Position numbers and translations under genes: made by a program
Part shown: positions 1 through 8,313 of the stretch, piece by piece
Layout: every line of letters begins with the position of its first letter
Position numbering within the stretch: the stretch's first letter is position 1
Origin: Candidatus Aminicenans sakinawicola JGI OTU-1
GTDB taxonomy: Bacteria > Acidobacteriota > Aminicenantia > Aminicenantales > Aminicenantaceae
Reading direction: 5' to 3'
DNA length: 26,384 bases
Assembly (NCBI GenBank): GCA_000493965.1
Contig: AWNV01000029.1
Location: 1-26,384, forward strand
The notes under the pieces: generated by a model
Seen by the model: the letters and a program-made list of their open reading frames with translations, nothing else
The model's database searches: none
What the model was told of the DNA's origin: nothing

Positions 1-740
1 ATACTGCGGAAGTGGATGGCATTGGGGTTTTAAGATTTTTGGATGCTATTAAGGAAATGGGAATTAAAACAAAATTTTATCAAGCTTCAACCAGTGAACT
101 TTATGGTAAAGTGCAGGAAGTTCCCCAGACAGAAAACACGCCCTTTTATCCACGTTCTCCTTATGGAGTAGCAAAACAGTATGCGTTCTGGATTGTGAAA
201 AATTATCGTGAAGCATACGACCTCTTTGGATGCAATGGTATATTGTTTAACCATGAATCACCACGGAGGGGCGAGACATTTGTTACTCGAAAGATCACAA
301 GAGGATTAGCAAATATAATTGCTAAGAAAGAGAAGAAAATATATCTTGGCAACATAGGAGCAAAAAGAGACTGGGGATATGTTCCTGAATTTGTTGAGGC
401 AATGTGGCTTATGCTACAGCAAGATGAGCCGGATGATTTTGTCATTGGTACAGGAGAGACTCATTCGGTAAAAGAATTTTTAGAAGAAGCATTTGCTTAC
501 CTCGATTTAGATTGGGAAGAGTATATTGAAATTGATCCTATATATTTTCGTCCAACAGAAGTCGAAAATTTAAGGGCAGATTTCTCTAAAGCTAAGAGCA
601 TATTAAATTGGTCTCCAAAGATTTCATTTAAAGACCTGGTTAAGATAATGGTTGATTTTGATTTAGAACTTGTAGGACTTCCTTCACCTGGAAAGGGCAA
701 AAGAATCCTTCAAAAAAATGGATTGGACTGGCGAGTCTAA
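1..740 (+). CDS. gmd: GDP-mannose 4,6-dehydratase family protein, 5' end outside window
   Basis: Extended SDR that in GMD converts GDP-D-mannose to GDP-4-keto-6-deoxy-D-mannose, the precursor of GDP-fucose, -rhamnose and -perosamine; cytoplasmic. The frame is open from the left edge (TAEVDGIGVLRFLDAI), so the N-terminal Rossmann GxxGxxG part is missing only because of the window limit. Visible are the active-site STSELYG segment, the YxxxK pair in SPYGVAK, the HESPRRGETFVTRKI segment typical of GMD, and the RPTEVENLRADFSKAK C-terminal signature. About 245 residues remain of the usual 340-370. A pseudogenised fcl starts 10 bases downstream, the normal gmd-fcl order. Because a heptose block lies further on, a GDP-heptose dehydratase (DmhA type) is an alternative; GMD and DmhA cannot be separated by eye. 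Confidence 0.92.
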   Translation, partial: TAEVDGIGVLRFLDAIKEMGIKTKFYQASTSELYGKVQEVPQTENTPFYPRSPYGVAKQYAFWIVKNYREAYDLFGCNGILFNHESPRRGETFVTRKITRGLANIIAKKEKKIYLGNIGAKRDWGYVPEFVEAMWLMLQQDEPDDFVIGTGETHSVKEFLEEAFAYLDLDWEEYIEIDPIYFRPTEVENLRADFSKAKSILNWSPKISFKDLVKIMVDFDLELVGLPSPGKGKRILQKNGLDWRV

Positions 741-750
741 GAAGGTAAAG

Positions 751-1593
751 ATGTATTTAAGTAATAAAAGAATTACAGTAACCGGCCTGAAATTGTCATT
801 CACCTTGCTGCAGTAGTTGGAGGGATAGGTGCAAATAGGGGAAACCCTGGTAGATTCTTTTATGACAATGCCATAATGGGAATTCAGATAATGCATGAAG
901 CATATCTAAGAGGCATAGAGAAATTTGTTGCCCTTGGAACAATCTGCTGTTATCCCAAATTCACGCTGGTTCCTTTTAAAGAAGATGATCTTTGGAATGG
1001 TTACCCCGAAGAAACAAATGCTCCTTATGGTCTGGCAAAAAAAATGCCCCTTGTTCAATCCCAGGCTTACCGTCGGCAATACGGATTCAATTCCATATTC
1101 CTAATGCCTGTTAATCTCTTTGGTTCCGGAGATAACTTCAACCCGAACACCTCGCTCGTTATCCCGGCCCTTATCAAAAAAATCGTCGACGCCATGAGTG
1201 GCAAAGAATCCGCCCTCCAAAGAATGCAAGAGCAGAAGAAACCAGATAAACCGGATCAGCCGATTATTGCGTGGGGTAGCGGAAAAGCCTCCAGGGAGTT
1301 CATTTATGTTGAGGATGTTGTGGAAGCAATAATACGAGCAACGGAAAAATATGATAAACCCGAATCGGTCAATATCGACGCAGGATTTAAGATAAGTATA
1401 AAAAATTTAATACAACTTATCGCAAGACTTGCCAATTTAATGGCGAAATTATCTGGGACTCAAGCAAGCCCGACGGACAACCTAGGAGGATGCTGAATAC
1501 ACCAAAAGCGGAAATTGAATTCGGATTCAGGGCAAAGATGCCATTTGATGAGGACATAAGAAAAAAATTGAATGGTACTTGAAGAATGAGTAG
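751..1593 (+). pseudogene. fcl: GDP-L-fucose synthase pseudogene (internal deletion and frameshifts)
   Basis: Relic of the bifunctional epimerase/reductase that makes GDP-L-fucose from the product of GMD. It starts MYLSNKRITVTG, then jumps directly to PEIVIHLAAVVGGIGANR in another frame, so roughly 40-50 codons carrying the glycine-rich NADP-binding loop are deleted. The middle is well preserved: ALGTICCYPK, NAPYGLAKKM with the Tyr/Lys pair, and REFIYVEDVVEAI. A frameshift near 1435-1440 moves the frame; the other frame continues WDSSKPDGQPRRMLNTPKAE. A further one-base loss in the A-run near 1560-1567 ends the protein early; correcting it gives IEWYLKNE and a stop at 1591. Catalytic function must be lost. 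The longest surviving open piece is 876-1496. Confidence 0.9.
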
Positions 1594-1677
1594 AGAAAAA
1601 ATTAATGTTCGATGGAATTGGATTGTACTTAAACTTGTTGAATAAAGGCAATTCGCCCTGGAAAATCTTGCAATAAA

Positions 1678-2076
1678 ATGAGCAAAGCCGAAACTGTCCT
1701 GAGAAAGTGCTATAAAAACAAGCGTATTATGATTACCGGGCACACATGCTTAAAAGTGTCCTAGCTGTCTCTCTTGTTGAAAGAGTTAGGAGCCGAAGTC
1801 ATAGGCTATGCGCTAGGTCCCTACACTCAAATGGACAATTTCGTTCTATCTCATCTCTCACGCTCGATGATAGATATCAGAGAAGATATCCGCGATCACA
1901 GCAAACTCCAGAAAGTCTTCAAAGAATATTAGCCCGAATTCGTCTTCCATTTGGCTGCGCAGCCTCTGGTCAGGGAAGGCTATCAAAATCCCAAAGAAAC
2001 ATACGATATCAATATCGGAGGCACAGTCAATGTCCTCGAGAACTGCAGGGCCTCCAAATAAGTTAGGGTCATCATT
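1678..2076 (+). pseudogene. rfbG: CDP-glucose 4,6-dehydratase relic
   Basis: The N-terminal third of an RfbG-type dehydratase (first step of CDP-3,6-dideoxyhexose synthesis) can be read in one continuous frame from ATG 1678: KNKRIMITGHT, then LLKELGAEVIGYALGP, VFHLAAQPLVREGYQNP and ETYDINIGGTVNVLENCRAS. Three in-frame stops interrupt it: TAG at 1762 where the family normally has Trp (GFKGSWLS), TAG at 1930 before PEFVFHLAAQ, and TAA at 2059. The glycine loop is also damaged (HTCLKVS for HTGFKGS). No frameshift is needed. The C-terminal two thirds, with the YxxxK motif, are absent. It is followed by a piece of another gene, so a deletion probably joined the two. Confidence 0.82.
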
Positions 2077-2147
2077 AGGAGGTGCGAGTCGTGCTCATTG
2101 TTCATTCTCGTACGTGCAGAAGAATGGAGGATGGATGAGGCAAGGCG

Positions 2148-2309
2148 GAGAATGGAAATTTGATCATTCTAGAGCCGCTTGGATACCTCAATTTTCTGGC
2201 GCTCATGTGCGATTCGGCTTTAGTGATCACTGATTCTGGGAGCATCCAAGAAAAGAAGGCAAGACTTCCTAAAGATGGGCTGGAACATTGGCTGACACAA
2301 GAAGTATGA
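2148..2309 (+). pseudogene. wecB: UDP-N-acetylglucosamine 2-epimerase C-terminal fragment
   Basis: The frame reads NLIILEPLGYLNFLALMCDS followed by ALVITDSGSIQEKKARLP, which matches the C-terminal lobe of non-hydrolysing UDP-GlcNAc 2-epimerases (typically PLGYLDFLxLM...LVLTDSGGIQEEA). WecB interconverts UDP-GlcNAc and UDP-ManNAc. Only about 50 residues remain, with no start region, and the conserved GGIQEEA is degraded to GSIQEKKA. The fragment ends at a TGA overlapping the ATG of the next gene. It is a relic, not a gene. Confidence 0.75.
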
Positions 2310-3100
2310 GTGCTGATTTAAAGGCTGGTTCGAAAGAGTCAGATCTGGCTATCTTGGTAGTTTCTTGTGACGCCTACCAGGATCTGTGGTATCCGTTCTT
2401 CTCCTGTTTCTTTAAGTATTGGCCGGATTGTCCGTATCCAGTTTATTTGGGATCGAACTGCTTATGTTTTCCTGACCCTCGGGTTCGTCCAGTCTTGGTA
2501 GGGCCGGATGTAGATTATACCTCCAACTTGCTGAAAATGTTAGAACAAGTTAAACAGGATTGGCTAATCCTTTGGATTGAAGATCGGGTTCTTTCTGCTC
2601 CAGTTAACACAGCCCGGCTTGGCAACCTGATCAGATTGGCCCAAAACCAAAAAGCTGGTTACCTTAAACTAATTGCCAGTCATCCTTTTGCAATGGTAAA
2701 GGATAAAAGCCAAGAGATTGGTGAAATTCCAAGGGGCCAAAGATACCGTGTTTGTATTACAGTGGCATTGTGGAAAAAAGATATTCTTTTAAGGTTATTA
2801 CATCCAGGAGAAACGGCTTGGGATATTGAGCGTAGAGGAAGCCAGCGCTCAAGCCAATTGGACGAAAAGTTTCTCTCGCTATCAGCTAGTATAATGAACA
2901 ACCCACCATTGTCTAATGTGCATCTGGTCACTCAAGGACGGGTACTCCGTGATGCATGCAAGTTCTTAAAACATGAGGAGCTGCAGGAATACTTGAGAGA
3001 CCGTCGTATACAAACCTTATGGTCTTATTGGGGCTTGAAGTTATACCTTTATGCTAAAGACTTGTATGTTCGACTGCGTTGGCAATGGCAACATTCGTAA
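2306..3100 (+). CDS. glycosyltransferase-like protein of unknown specificity
   Basis: About 264 residues from ATG 2306; an upstream in-frame TTG at 2288 is less likely. The N-terminus has a short beta-strand-type opening (LAILVVSCDAYQDLWYPFF, then YWPDCPYPVYLGSN), and near residue 90 is DWLILWIEDRVLS, which could be an acidic nucleotide-sugar/metal-binding turn. This arrangement recurs in hypothetical glycosyltransferase-like proteins of polysaccharide clusters, as far as I recall. No transmembrane segment is evident, and the C-terminus is basic and aromatic (LWSYWGLKLYLYAKDLYVRLRW), suggesting membrane association. The gene lies just upstream of the flippase. Specific activity cannot be assigned. 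Confidence 0.6.
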   Translation: MSADLKAGSKESDLAILVVSCDAYQDLWYPFFSCFFKYWPDCPYPVYLGSNCLCFPDPRVRPVLVGPDVDYTSNLLKMLEQVKQDWLILWIEDRVLSAPVNTARLGNLIRLAQNQKAGYLKLIASHPFAMVKDKSQEIGEIPRGQRYRVCITVALWKKDILLRLLHPGETAWDIERRGSQRSSQLDEKFLSLSASIMNNPPLSNVHLVTQGRVLRDACKFLKHEELQEYLRDRRIQTLWSYWGLKLYLYAKDLYVRLRWQWQHS

Positions 3101-3209
3101 CACTGATGATGCATGGCGCGCTAACTACTTTTTCGTTGCCCTAAAGCCCAAGTCTTGGATCATTGGCGGCTATTCTTATGGCCAGGCAGGTCTTCGTTTG
3201 CGTCATTAG
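3066..3209 (+). other. short open frame of 47 codons overlapping the preceding gene's end; possible gene remnant
   Basis: A frame from ATG 3066 reads GNIRNTDDAWRANYFFVALK, then PKSWIIGGYSYGQAGLRLRH, stop at 3207. It is shifted relative to the end of the upstream gene. The composition looks protein-like and resembles the C-terminal end of a larger enzyme rather than random sequence, but I do not recognise the family. It may be the tail of a gene whose body was lost, or a frameshifted tail of the upstream gene. Confidence 0.3.
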
Positions 3210-3241
3210 GGCTAGGCTTTGTGTGGCTGAGGCGTCTTGAA

Positions 3242-4738
3242 ATGAAATCTCTAATCTTTGTTCCTAAGTTTTTTCGGGCTAACAAGAGTTGGGGACAAAC
3301 ACTAGTCAAGAACACGCTTTGGGCAAGTCTCTCCGATGGTGTGGTGAGAATTCTGAAGGTTACGACCGTAGTAATTATGGTGCGGTATCTTGGCCCCAAA
3401 GGGTATGGTGCGTTTGCGTTTGCGTTTGCGTATGTCACCCTACTTGCCAATATCTTCGATTCGGGCTTACTTGTTTTGGCAACTAGGGAATTCTCGGTGA
3501 AGAGAGAGAATGAAGAACTCTTCTCGGACATCATGACGCTAAAAGGTATTGTTGGGATTCTTGGCACACTGATCGGGGTGCTGGGGATGTTTTTGGTGAG
3601 CAACGATACCACCATCATGGCCATGATTTTTGTGCTGCTTATCTATATATTCTCGATAGAATTGTGCAATCTGTTCTTCGCTATTTTCAGGGGTAGGCAG
3701 AGGATGGAATATGAAACGGTCGGTAGGGCAATTCAAGCCATCCTACAGATCTTAGGAGTAGTAGCGGTTCTCTTGGTGGTTCCATCCGGCCTGGGCGTAA
3801 GCTTCGCTTACGTAGGATCTGGGTTGCTTTCATTAGGTTTAATGTGGGCAATATTCCGTATGCGGGGATGGCAGATTGGTTTTCGGCTACGCTGGAATGT
3901 TCTGAAGAAACTTCTTCGTCTTGCAATACCCTTGGGTTTGGCAGGGGTGATGTACAGTATTTACATGAATATTGATTCGGTGATCTTAGGCTATATGGGA
4001 AAGATTATTGAGGTGGGTTGGTATAACGCTGCTGTAAAGACTACATATGGTGTTGTGCTTGTGCCGATCACTTGGGCAGGTGTAGCTATTCTCCCGTCCT
4101 TCTCCTCTATGTTGACCGATACGAAGGATACATTTAAAAAGCGCTGGAATTCCTGGACGGGGGGAATGATTATCATAGGTGGTTACTTAACAATGCTCGT
4201 ATTGGTATCGGCCGATCAGTTGGTCAACTCGTTTTTTGGAGCTTCTTTCGGGCCTAGTATTCTTGCGATGCGGATCATCGCCTTGGCGGCGATGATAATG
4301 TACTTGTATCTGCCTTACTTTCATGCGTTGATTATATTTCAAAAGCAAAAGCAACTGTTCTGGGGCATGTCTGCGGGAGCAGTTGTAAACGTCGTGATGA
4401 ATGTAATCTTGATTCCCCACTATGGTCTGTACGGTGCCGCATGGGCTACTATAGGTACCCATCTTGTGATAATGGCGGCACTGTTTTTCTTCGCCGCCAA
4501 GTATACTCCTTTGAAACCTATCAATGGAGTTTTTGGTACTGCTCTTTTTAGTACCGCTATTTCTGCTCTGCCAGCAGGCTTGGCGATGATTGCGACGAGA
4601 AGCAGTATATGGATCTCCATTCCCTTGGGAATAGGGGTTTTTGTAGGATGCGTGTTGGTCTCGAATAAGGTCTGTGGGGCGCTTTGGCCCGAGTCTACTT
4701 TAATACCGAAGAACTGGTTACGGTCTATACACAGATAG
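3242..4738 (+). CDS. Wzx-type polysaccharide flippase
   Basis: Multidrug/oligosaccharidyl-lipid/polysaccharide (MOP) exporter superfamily member that would flip undecaprenyl-PP-linked repeat units across the inner membrane. From ATG 3242 it is about 498 residues, usual for Wzx. It starts with an amphipathic segment (WGQTLVKNTLWASLSDGVVRILK), typical of the Polysacc_synt family, followed by the conserved RYLGPKGYGAFAFAFAYV and about 12-14 hydrophobic helices to the end. A frame open upstream to TTG 3155 adds residues that do not resemble the family, so the ATG is preferred. A tandem hexamer at 3411-3428 encodes the FAFAFA stretch. A flippase plus the polymerase/ligase at 16890 argues for a Wzx/Wzy-dependent pathway. 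The transported glycan is unknown. Confidence 0.9.
   Translation: MKSLIFVPKFFRANKSWGQTLVKNTLWASLSDGVVRILKVTTVVIMVRYLGPKGYGAFAFAFAYVTLLANIFDSGLLVLATREFSVKRENEELFSDIMTLKGIVGILGTLIGVLGMFLVSNDTTIMAMIFVLLIYIFSIELCNLFFAIFRGRQRMEYETVGRAIQAILQILGVVAVLLVVPSGLGVSFAYVGSGLLSLGLMWAIFRMRGWQIGFRLRWNVLKKLLRLAIPLGLAGVMYSIYMNIDSVILGYMGKIIEVGWYNAAVKTTYGVVLVPITWAGVAILPSFSSMLTDTKDTFKKRWNSWTGGMIIIGGYLTMLVLVSADQLVNSFFGASFGPSILAMRIIALAAMIMYLYLPYFHALIIFQKQKQLFWGMSAGAVVNVVMNVILIPHYGLYGAAWATIGTHLVIMAALFFFAAKYTPLKPINGVFGTALFSTAISALPAGLAMIATRSSIWISIPLGIGVFVGCVLVSNKVCGALWPESTLIPKNWLRSIHR
3411..3428 (+). repeat. three tandem copies of cgtttg inside the flippase gene
   Basis: The hexamer cgtttg occurs three times in a row, followed by the variant cgtatg, encoding alternating Phe-Ala residues in the first transmembrane helix. 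Copy-number change would keep the reading frame but alter helix length. Confidence 0.85.
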
Positions 4739-5023
4739 AAATTTTCCTTATTTAACCTTGTATAAATCCTGTCCTGTGGGCGAGGAAGCAATGGCTGGAT
4801 TTCCAAAAGAGGCAGCGCATCCCTTTGGTCGAGGGCGGGGTAAATGTTCCACCCGAGGGACTTGCCCCCTTTAAACTGAGCCGGGCATACGAGAACATCC
4901 TCAAAAATATCAGCCTTTGCCTTCAGGATCAATGTTGTGTATAAAAATGAGATAAAAGTCAGATTATTTAAGATGAGAGGGGTACATTAAAATAGGTCTC
5001 ATGACGAATAGGGGGGATTAGAA
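4739..5023. other. intergenic stretch with cryptic coding-like sequence
   Basis: Between the flippase and the epimerase. One + frame around 4830-4945 reads VNVPPEGLAPFKLSRAYENI and continues LKNISLCLQDQCCV before a stop, protein-like but unrecognised, perhaps a gene scrap. The sequence just before 5024 is AT-rich and ends with a strong G-rich ribosome-binding site (aggggggatt). No clear terminator or promoter is identified. Confidence 0.35.
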
Positions 5024-5950
5024 GTGAAGATATTAGTGACAGGCGGAGCTGGCTTTATTGGATCTCATATTGTGGATGCATATATTAAGAAAGGTCACCA
5101 AGTTGTCGTGGTTGACGATCTATCAACTGGTCATAGCCACAATGTGAATTCTCGAGCGCACTTTTTAAAGACAGATGTGCGGGATCCTGCTCTTCTGGAT
5201 CTGTTTATGATGGAGAGATTCGATGTAGTCAATCATCAGGCTGCTAGAGGCAATGTGCGGGCGTCAATGGAAGATCCATTAGTCTATGCAGACGTGAATA
5301 TCAGGGGTGGAATCAATCTTTTAGAGTGTAGCCGGAAATGCGGTGTACGGAAATTTGTCTATTCTTCAACTGGGGGCTGTGTCTATGGAGAATTACAATA
5401 CTCTCCTGCGGACGAGAAACACCCTATAGCCCCACGCGATCCTTATGGAGCAAGCAAGGCCAGTTTTGAGCTTTATTTGCCCGTTTTTGCAGTTAACTAT
5501 GGTTTGGTATACACTGTCTTTCGGTACCCCAATGTCTACGGCCCTCGCCAAGACCCATTTGGAGAAGCAGGTGTCATTTCCATTTTTACTAGGCAGATGC
5601 TGCGTGGTATTCCTTCGATCATAAATGGTGACGGCGAGCAGGAACGAGATTATGTTTTCGTGGAGGATGTAGCCCAAGCTAATCTGGTTGCTCTAACCAA
5701 TGGAAATAACGATATATTTAATTTGGGATGGGGAGTTGGAACGTCGGTAAACACGATTTTTCATCGTCTTAAGAGAATTATCAACTCGAATGTAAAGGAG
5801 ATTCACGGGCCGCCGAAGCTTGGGGAAGTAAGGAGAAGTTGTCTCGATGCGCGCAAAGCAAAACACGTTCTGGGTTGGGAACCACAGGTAAAGTTGGAAG
5901 ATGGTCTTAAAAGGACAGTAGAATTTTTTCGGCCTGTATTCATGCATTGA
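5024..5950 (+). CDS. NAD-dependent nucleotide-sugar epimerase/dehydratase
   Basis: Extended SDR of the UDP-glucose 4-epimerase/UDP-glucuronate epimerase group, 308 residues, cytoplasmic. The N-terminus is MKILVTGGAGFIGSHIVDAY with the TGGxGFIGS NAD loop; DLSTGH follows strand 2; the catalytic region has SSTGGCVYGE and the Tyr-Lys pair in DPYGASKAS; substrate-region signatures are FRYPNVYGPRQDP and ERDYVFVEDVAQAN. The start is GTG 5024, preceded by a G-rich Shine-Dalgarno. It lies 36 bases upstream of a UDP-glucose-dehydrogenase-like gene with an SDR gene next, suggesting a three-gene nucleotide-sugar module. Substrate (UDP-Glc, UDP-GlcNAc or UDP-GlcA type) cannot be told by eye. Confidence 0.88.
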   Translation: MKILVTGGAGFIGSHIVDAYIKKGHQVVVVDDLSTGHSHNVNSRAHFLKTDVRDPALLDLFMMERFDVVNHQAARGNVRASMEDPLVYADVNIRGGINLLECSRKCGVRKFVYSSTGGCVYGELQYSPADEKHPIAPRDPYGASKASFELYLPVFAVNYGLVYTVFRYPNVYGPRQDPFGEAGVISIFTRQMLRGIPSIINGDGEQERDYVFVEDVAQANLVALTNGNNDIFNLGWGVGTSVNTIFHRLKRIINSNVKEIHGPPKLGEVRRSCLDARKAKHVLGWEPQVKLEDGLKRTVEFFRPVFMH

Positions 5951-5986
5951 ATCGAGCGTATATAGCTGCCAGCATAAGGAGAAATT

Positions 5987-7276
5987 ATGGCAAACATTTG
6001 TGTAATAGGAATCTGGCATCAAGGTGCTGTTGTATCAGCGTGCTTGGCTGACCTTGGAAATAAAGTGCGAGGCGTTTGTGATGAAGAAACAGCAATGATG
6101 TTGAATGGCGGACATCCCCCAGTTTATGAACCGGTATTGCCTGAGGTTATTCAAAGCAATATCGAGGCTAGTAGGCTCAGATACACTGCCGATTATTCGG
6201 AAGGGCTCAAGGAAGCAGAGTTCGTTTTTATTTGCACAGACACTCCTGTAAATACAAATGATGACTCTGATCTGTCTTCAATCTATTCCATTGCTAAAAA
6301 CATTGGACAACATATCCGCAAAAACTTCATATTGTGCATCACGTCTCAGGTTCCAGTGGGAACGAGTGAAAATCTTTCTAAAGTTGTACGTGAATTGACA
6401 ACTTTTTATGGGGGTGCTGTAGCCTATATCCCCGAATTCCTCCGCTTGGGAACAGCAGTAGAAACCTTTCGTCAGCCTGACCGCATTGTAATTGGCTGTA
6501 ATGACCCAAACATTGCTAAGCGTGTATCTGCTTTGTACGAACCCCTCAACCGCCCTATTTTTATAACGGATATTCTTTCGGCAGAGATGGCCAAACATGC
6601 ATCGAATGCATTCTTGGCAACTTCGATCAGTTTTATCAATGAAATAGCAGGCCTCTGTGAGGCAGTCGGAGCAAACGCATTAGAAGTTGCAGAGATTATG
6701 AAACTTGATCGCCGGATTGGTAAATATGCCTTTCTAAGCCCTGGATTGGGCTTTGCGGGAGGCACTTTAGGCCGTGAAATTCGTACCCTTCAAAAACTCG
6801 GTTCTGTTTGTCATATATCTACACCTCTGGTGGATGCTATATGGCAAATCAATGCTAATCGTGCTAAAGTGGTTATTAAAAAACTTGTTGCTTTATTGGG
6901 AACTTTGGAAGGACATCAAATCGGAATTTTGGGATTGACCTATAAAGCAGCAACAAGTACTTTACGCAGGGCTATTTCCTTAGATATTATAAAAGACCTC
7001 ATTCGGCAGGGTGCCAGAATCAAAGCATTTGATCCACTTGCCAACCTGTCTGAAGTTAGCAATGGGCCCCTCATGGAAATGTGCCCAGACCCTTACCAGG
7101 TGGCCATTGACAGCAGTGCTTTAGTCCTGTTAACTGAATGGGCAGACATCAACTCTTTGGATTTGCATAGATTACGAAAAAACATGCAAGACGATGTATT
7201 CCTCGATACACGTAATATCCTCGATCCGCAGCGCATGTCCGAAGCTGGGTTCCGTTACTTCGGAATTGGGAGATGA
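5987..7276 (+). CDS. UDP-glucose/GDP-mannose dehydrogenase family protein lacking the catalytic cysteine
   Basis: 429 residues with the full three-domain layout: N-terminal NAD-binding domain, central dimerisation helix, C-terminal UDP-binding domain. Family features include FICTDTPV, SQVPVGTSE, PEFLRLGTAVETFRQPDRIV, the catalytic Lys/Asn segment EMAKHASNAFLATSISFINE, and LGLTYKAATSTLR. Two key places differ. The NAD loop reads GIWHQG instead of GxGxxG. The conserved GGSCFPKD motif reads AGGTLGRE, so the nucleophilic Cys, which forms the thiohemiacetal and thioester in the two-step oxidation, is Thr260. Normal 4-electron oxidation to a uronic acid is therefore unlikely; a single-step oxidation or a non-catalytic role is possible. 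The ribosome-binding site is aaggag before ATG 5987. Neighbours are an epimerase upstream and an SDR downstream. Confidence 0.85.
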   Translation: MANICVIGIWHQGAVVSACLADLGNKVRGVCDEETAMMLNGGHPPVYEPVLPEVIQSNIEASRLRYTADYSEGLKEAEFVFICTDTPVNTNDDSDLSSIYSIAKNIGQHIRKNFILCITSQVPVGTSENLSKVVRELTTFYGGAVAYIPEFLRLGTAVETFRQPDRIVIGCNDPNIAKRVSALYEPLNRPIFITDILSAEMAKHASNAFLATSISFINEIAGLCEAVGANALEVAEIMKLDRRIGKYAFLSPGLGFAGGTLGREIRTLQKLGSVCHISTPLVDAIWQINANRAKVVIKKLVALLGTLEGHQIGILGLTYKAATSTLRRAISLDIIKDLIRQGARIKAFDPLANLSEVSNGPLMEMCPDPYQVAIDSSALVLLTEWADINSLDLHRLRKNMQDDVFLDTRNILDPQRMSEAGFRYFGIGR

Positions 7277-7280
7277 TTTA

Positions 7281-7320
7281 GTATGGAGTAAGTAGTCTGT
7301 AGTACGTAGCAAGTAATAGA
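7281..7320. repeat. low-complexity spacer repeat (tag/agta-rich)
   Basis: The start of the spacer after the dehydrogenase consists of staggered near-repeats (agtaagtagt, gtagtacgtagc, aagtaata). It resembles the repetitive intergenic fillers found elsewhere in this window. Confidence 0.5.
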
Positions 7321-7393
7321 AAAAAGGTCTACTTGGGATAGGGAATTGTGTAGATATTATTCTACTTGTCATTTATAAAAAGGAGTGCATACT

Positions 7394-8263
7394 ATGGAAA
7401 CTCTGTTGAAGAATCGTGTTGCTATAATTACTGGAGCTGGGCGTGGTATCGGCCGTGCTATAGCTCTGACCTTTGCCCACGAAGGAGCTAATTTAATCTT
7501 GGCGGCACGTTCAGAACGCGAACTAGCAGAAGTAGCAAAGGCTTGCAAAGAGGTGGGCGGCTCATCCCTGCCAGTGACAACTGATGTTTCGAAGTTGGAT
7601 CAAGTGCAACGCCTGATTACTACAGCTATAGACAAGGCTGGCCATGTGGATATTCTGATCAATGCTGCAGGTATATATGGGCCTATTGGTCCGACTGTTA
7701 ATATTAACATAGCTGAATGGATTCAGGCCGCAGAAGTCAATCTCTTCGGTCCACTTTATCTGTGTCGTGCGCTTCTGGCGCACTTTATTGACCGTAAGCA
7801 GGGTAAGATTATTCTGTTAGGTGGCGGCGGTGCCACGGCCCCCTTGCCGAATTTTTCTTCCTATGCAGCCACTAAGGCAGGGGTTGCTCGTTTAGCAGAT
7901 ACACTTGCAGAGGAACTTAAACCATTCAACATTCAAGTCAACGTTATTGCCCCAGGTTTGGTCGACACCCGACTTCAGGACGAAGTATTGGCAGCAGGAA
8001 TTCGTGCAGGAGGTCTTTTCGATAAAATCAAACAAGCCCGTGAGACTGGTGTTGGTGCTATCTCACCAGAAATTGCCGCAAGTCTAGCTGTTTTTTTAGC
8101 ATCGGAAAAATCTGGAAAGTTAACCGGAAAATTAATTTCCGCTCCATACGACCCCTGGCGTGAGTGGGTAGGTAAGGATGAAAAGCTGAACGCTACACCA
8201 CTTTACACAATCCGTCGTTTAGATCCGTTCACCATCAAGCCCCTCATTAAAGATCTTATCTAA
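7394..8263 (+). CDS. short-chain dehydrogenase/reductase
   Basis: Classical SDR of about 289 residues from ATG 7394; aaggag at 7380-7385 sets this start over the GTG at 7385. It shows the cofactor loop TGAGRGIGRA (residues about 13-22), ARSE after strand 2 (consistent with NADP preference), the structural NAAG, and the Tyr/Lys of SSYAATKAG. The Ser that usually lies 13 residues before the Tyr is Gly here, within a run of four Gly (GGGGATAPLPNFSSY); similar Gly-rich loops occur in some SDR subgroups, as I recall. The C-terminus carries an extension (DPWREWVGKDEKLN, then YTIRRLDPFTIKPLI). It follows the Cys-less dehydrogenase in the same direction and probably acts on the same sugar nucleotide. 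Confidence 0.85.
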   Translation: METLLKNRVAIITGAGRGIGRAIALTFAHEGANLILAARSERELAEVAKACKEVGGSSLPVTTDVSKLDQVQRLITTAIDKAGHVDILINAAGIYGPIGPTVNINIAEWIQAAEVNLFGPLYLCRALLAHFIDRKQGKIILLGGGGATAPLPNFSSYAATKAGVARLADTLAEELKPFNIQVNVIAPGLVDTRLQDEVLAAGIRAGGLFDKIKQARETGVGAISPEIAASLAVFLASEKSGKLTGKLISAPYDPWREWVGKDEKLNATPLYTIRRLDPFTIKPLIKDLI

Positions 8264-8313
8264 CTCTATCACTATGTGTTTTTAGTTCTTAGCTCATAGT
8301 TGATTGAAAAGTG

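Noticed and set aside
1678..2061. Stop-codon recoding as explanation for in-frame stops
   Set aside because: TAG, TAA and TGA all occur, the same relics are also truncated, and intact genes end normally at these codons.
7905..8087. 60-codon + frame within the SDR gene
   Set aside because: Overlaps a conserved SDR region in a shifted frame and has no family resemblance.
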